Source: Picochlorum sp. 'celeri'
Taxonomy: Eukaryota; Chlorophyta; Trebouxiophyceae
Reading direction: 5' to 3'
Assembly: GCA_010909725.1 (NCBI GenBank)
Contig: JAACMV010000011.1
Coordinates: forward strand, 930,001-994,000
DNA length: 64,000 nt
Shown here one piece after another: positions 62,301 through 64,000 of the stretch. Positions within the stretch are counted from its first letter, which is position 1. Every line of letters begins with the position of its first letter. Position numbers and translations under genes: made by a program. The notes under the pieces were generated by a model. That model worked only from the letters and a program-made list of their open reading frames with translations. It had not been told where the DNA came from and did not search any database.

Positions 62301-64000
62301 AGTGTTTCGACATGCTCTTGCAAGCAGAGAAATCTGTGAATAGACGAGTAGCAGTGTTTGCACATTCTTCAACAGTCCTATCTCTCCTGAGTGAATGTAT
62401 GAGAGTAAGGTTTGGTGAAGGAACCTATCGTACGATAACGTCCACAACGCCCTCATTAGATTGTCGCAAGGCAATCAACTCATTCAATGAAGATGAGTCA
62501 CATGTATCGTTCATAGTAATGCACCCGATTGCTTGTGGTCTTGGTATGAGCTTAGAGAAATTGGATACAGTCATATTCTTTGATTCAGACTGGAGCGTGA
62601 CCTCGGATATAACTGCCTTATGTCGAGCTAGAAAACTGGGAAAGGCTGACTCTCTTCGACTCTACCGCCTATATTGTGAGGACACGATAGAAGAACGATT
62701 GATTGCTCTTGCCGAGAAAACAAAAGGAATGGAGATTGCACTTCGCCAGAGCCATGGCCGTGCATATTCTCGAGGGGCCAAAGTGCTGGACGAGATCTTA
62801 CGGGCTGGCGTTGAGCAAATGTTTTCCGAGGATGCAGCAGGTGGGAAGGAACCTGAAATCAAGCAAGAAGAGCCTGATAGTCTAGAGTTGGCGAAAGATG
62901 GCAAACCAAATGATAAGGAGCAGAAAGAGTCAATTTCGAACGAATACTTCAGAGGGGACAACATCAAAATGTTGGTGAATACTGACCCTGCAGAGGCATT
63001 TGAGAAAAACAAGGGTGATGCCGCACAATGCAGACTGAATGAAGCATTACCTGGGGCAACCGTTATTGACTTGACACCTCTGAAGCCAGATACAACTCCA
63101 CAAGAACCACCTTCTGCAGAAGAAGATTTGTCTGGAGAAGAAGGGGCTGATCCAGATGCTCATTCGAGGGCAGAGGCGGCGCTTCTTGCGTCCAAGTTTT
63201 GGTCTTCCCTTCTCCAGGAGTCCTGGCAAAAGTACCAAAAAGAACGAGGCGCGCTTCTTGATGCCAGTGTAGAAGATGACGAGGAAGATGAAGAAGAAGA
63301 TACCGGCCGAAGAATATCGGCGTCTCTGGGTGGTGTATCATATGAAGAAGAAGATGACATACATAGAAGGAGAGGCAGAGGCCGGGGTCGTGGTCGGGGC
63401 CGAGGCATAAGGAGGCGTGGAGATGATGATGACTACGAGTCAGGCTTCACCAAAAGACGACGTCGAAGAGAGAATCAGAACCCAAATCTGACACCCGAGG
63501 CCCTGGAGTACATTGCAGAGTGGAACAGACAGACGGCTGTCATGAATGCAATCGCCGACCCGTCAACGGCAGAGGCTCTGATTGCAAGGAATGCATTCGA
63601 CAGGCTTGATGCGATGGGAACAGAACTAAATCTTCCCAAACACATCGTGGACCTCTCACACCAGTGTGCACAGATATTGCTGGTTATGCGGCCCTCTGAG
63701 GAAGCTCCATCTGACTTCCAGGACTATACTTTGGTGGCAGTCATAGCTGTTGCAACCTACCTTGGCCAGTACCCGATGGGAGAAGAACATGGCATACCAA
63801 CATTGGCACGAAAGTATGCTCAAGATTCAACGTCCCTTCAGCAGGTCTTTGAGTACATCATTGCATCCGTGAACAATTATAGGGAGACGTATATGAGGAT
63901 GCAGGCACTTCAAGAAGAAGGTGCGCTCGAGGAAGATTATAATGACAGGATTTTGAGGGATCGAGGCCATCCTACAGGAGGATTAATGGCTGCTATGTCC
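59301..64000 (+). CDS. CW-PWWP-tandem chromodomain-SNF2 remodeler-like protein, runs off the right edge
   Basis: Exons 59301-59371 and 59440-64000 onward (68-nt intron, GTACGT donor) give 1544 residues with no stop. Domains: CW zinc finger ~53-100 (WIQCCQCEKWRKVP, SWTCADNVW); RG-rich linker; PWWP ~225-255 (PGRLVWAKVEGHDWWPGKVV); second RG-rich linker; chromodomains ~434-530 (FLVKYIGRSHIHDEWV) and ~545-600 (ILVKWTNLGIENATWE); SNF2 ATPase from ~640 with Walker A FADDQGLGKTATVL and motif II VVFDERHR. Motif III reads LLGWPSLPS instead of LTGTPLQN, and motif VI reads CRARKLGK instead of the RxHRxGQ form. Acidic and RGRG-rich C-terminal region, then a helical segment. Likely a CHD-class chromatin reader; motor activity is uncertain. 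Confidence 0.88.

Noticed and set aside
1..64000. CRISPR arrays, rRNA genes, U1/U2/U4/U5/U6 snRNA genes or complete transposons
   Set aside because: None of their diagnostic sequences was found on either strand by eye; no reverse transcriptase or transposase frame is present.

Overview
The window is nuclear DNA of a eukaryote, most likely a unicellular green alga or a close green-lineage protist. It holds about 31 supported genes, roughly one per 2 kb, on both strands, with no operons. Introns are few and short (about 43-172 nt), with GTATGT or GTACGT-like donors and AG acceptors. Standard stops are used. The proteins are eukaryotic: Pol III largest subunit, CNOT3, HEATR5, a U1A/U2B'' snRNP protein, a TAT-SF1/CUS2 homologue, MEPCE, an Sfi1-like protein and a CHD-type remodeler. 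Several families are typical of plants and green algae: a PRT1-type two-RING plus ZZ ubiquitin ligase, DUF506, a SURNod19-like protein, a PHR2-like half photolyase, a plant PDI-C type thioredoxin/ERGIC protein, a UPF0548 (DUF1990) protein and a glutamate-receptor-like channel. The exact lineage cannot be fixed from the window.

Layout. 1-8.4 kb: SURNod19-like (5' cut), PHR2-like, MEPCE (-), FHIT, METTL2/6/8-like tRNA methyltransferase, PRT1-like (-). 8.6-16.3 kb: EF-hand membrane protein, tiny membrane protein, 955-aa orphan, type II peroxiredoxin (-), MoaC/CNX3, DUF506. 16.5-26 kb: L-2-hydroxyglutarate dehydrogenase (-), a secreted tandem-repeat protein (-), an organellar rhomboid, glucose-6-phosphate isomerase, a reduced ionotropic glutamate receptor (-), a decayed partial copy of the isomerase gene, and a secreted protein with a GPI-anchor-like tail (-). 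26.4-37.4 kb: small membrane protein, TAT-SF1/CUS2-like (-), two orphans, PDI-C, U1A/U2B'', a tiny Asp/Trp/Cys-rich secreted protein (-), dephospho-CoA kinase, FAS1 protein (-), disordered orphan (-). 37.7-64 kb: RPC1 (-), HEATR5/SWEETIE, UPF0548 (-), mS35, Sfi1-like (-), CNOT3, ADPRM-like phosphoesterase, and a CW-PWWP-chromo-SNF2 protein running off the right edge.

Most genes are unrelated housekeeping genes rather than one pathway. Two themes stand out. One is RNA metabolism and chromatin (MEPCE, U1A/U2B'', TAT-SF1, CNOT3, Pol III, CHD-like). The other is a set of lineage-specific secreted or membrane proteins. The strongest unexplained signal is non-coding: many intergenic intervals are unusually rich in short perfect inverted repeats, often stacked and sometimes starting within 20 nt of a stop codon. 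Other notable points are a 66-nt intron without a stop that is in frame inside an RRM, a partially deleted isomerase duplicate, and a remodeler whose motor motifs III and VI are degenerate.
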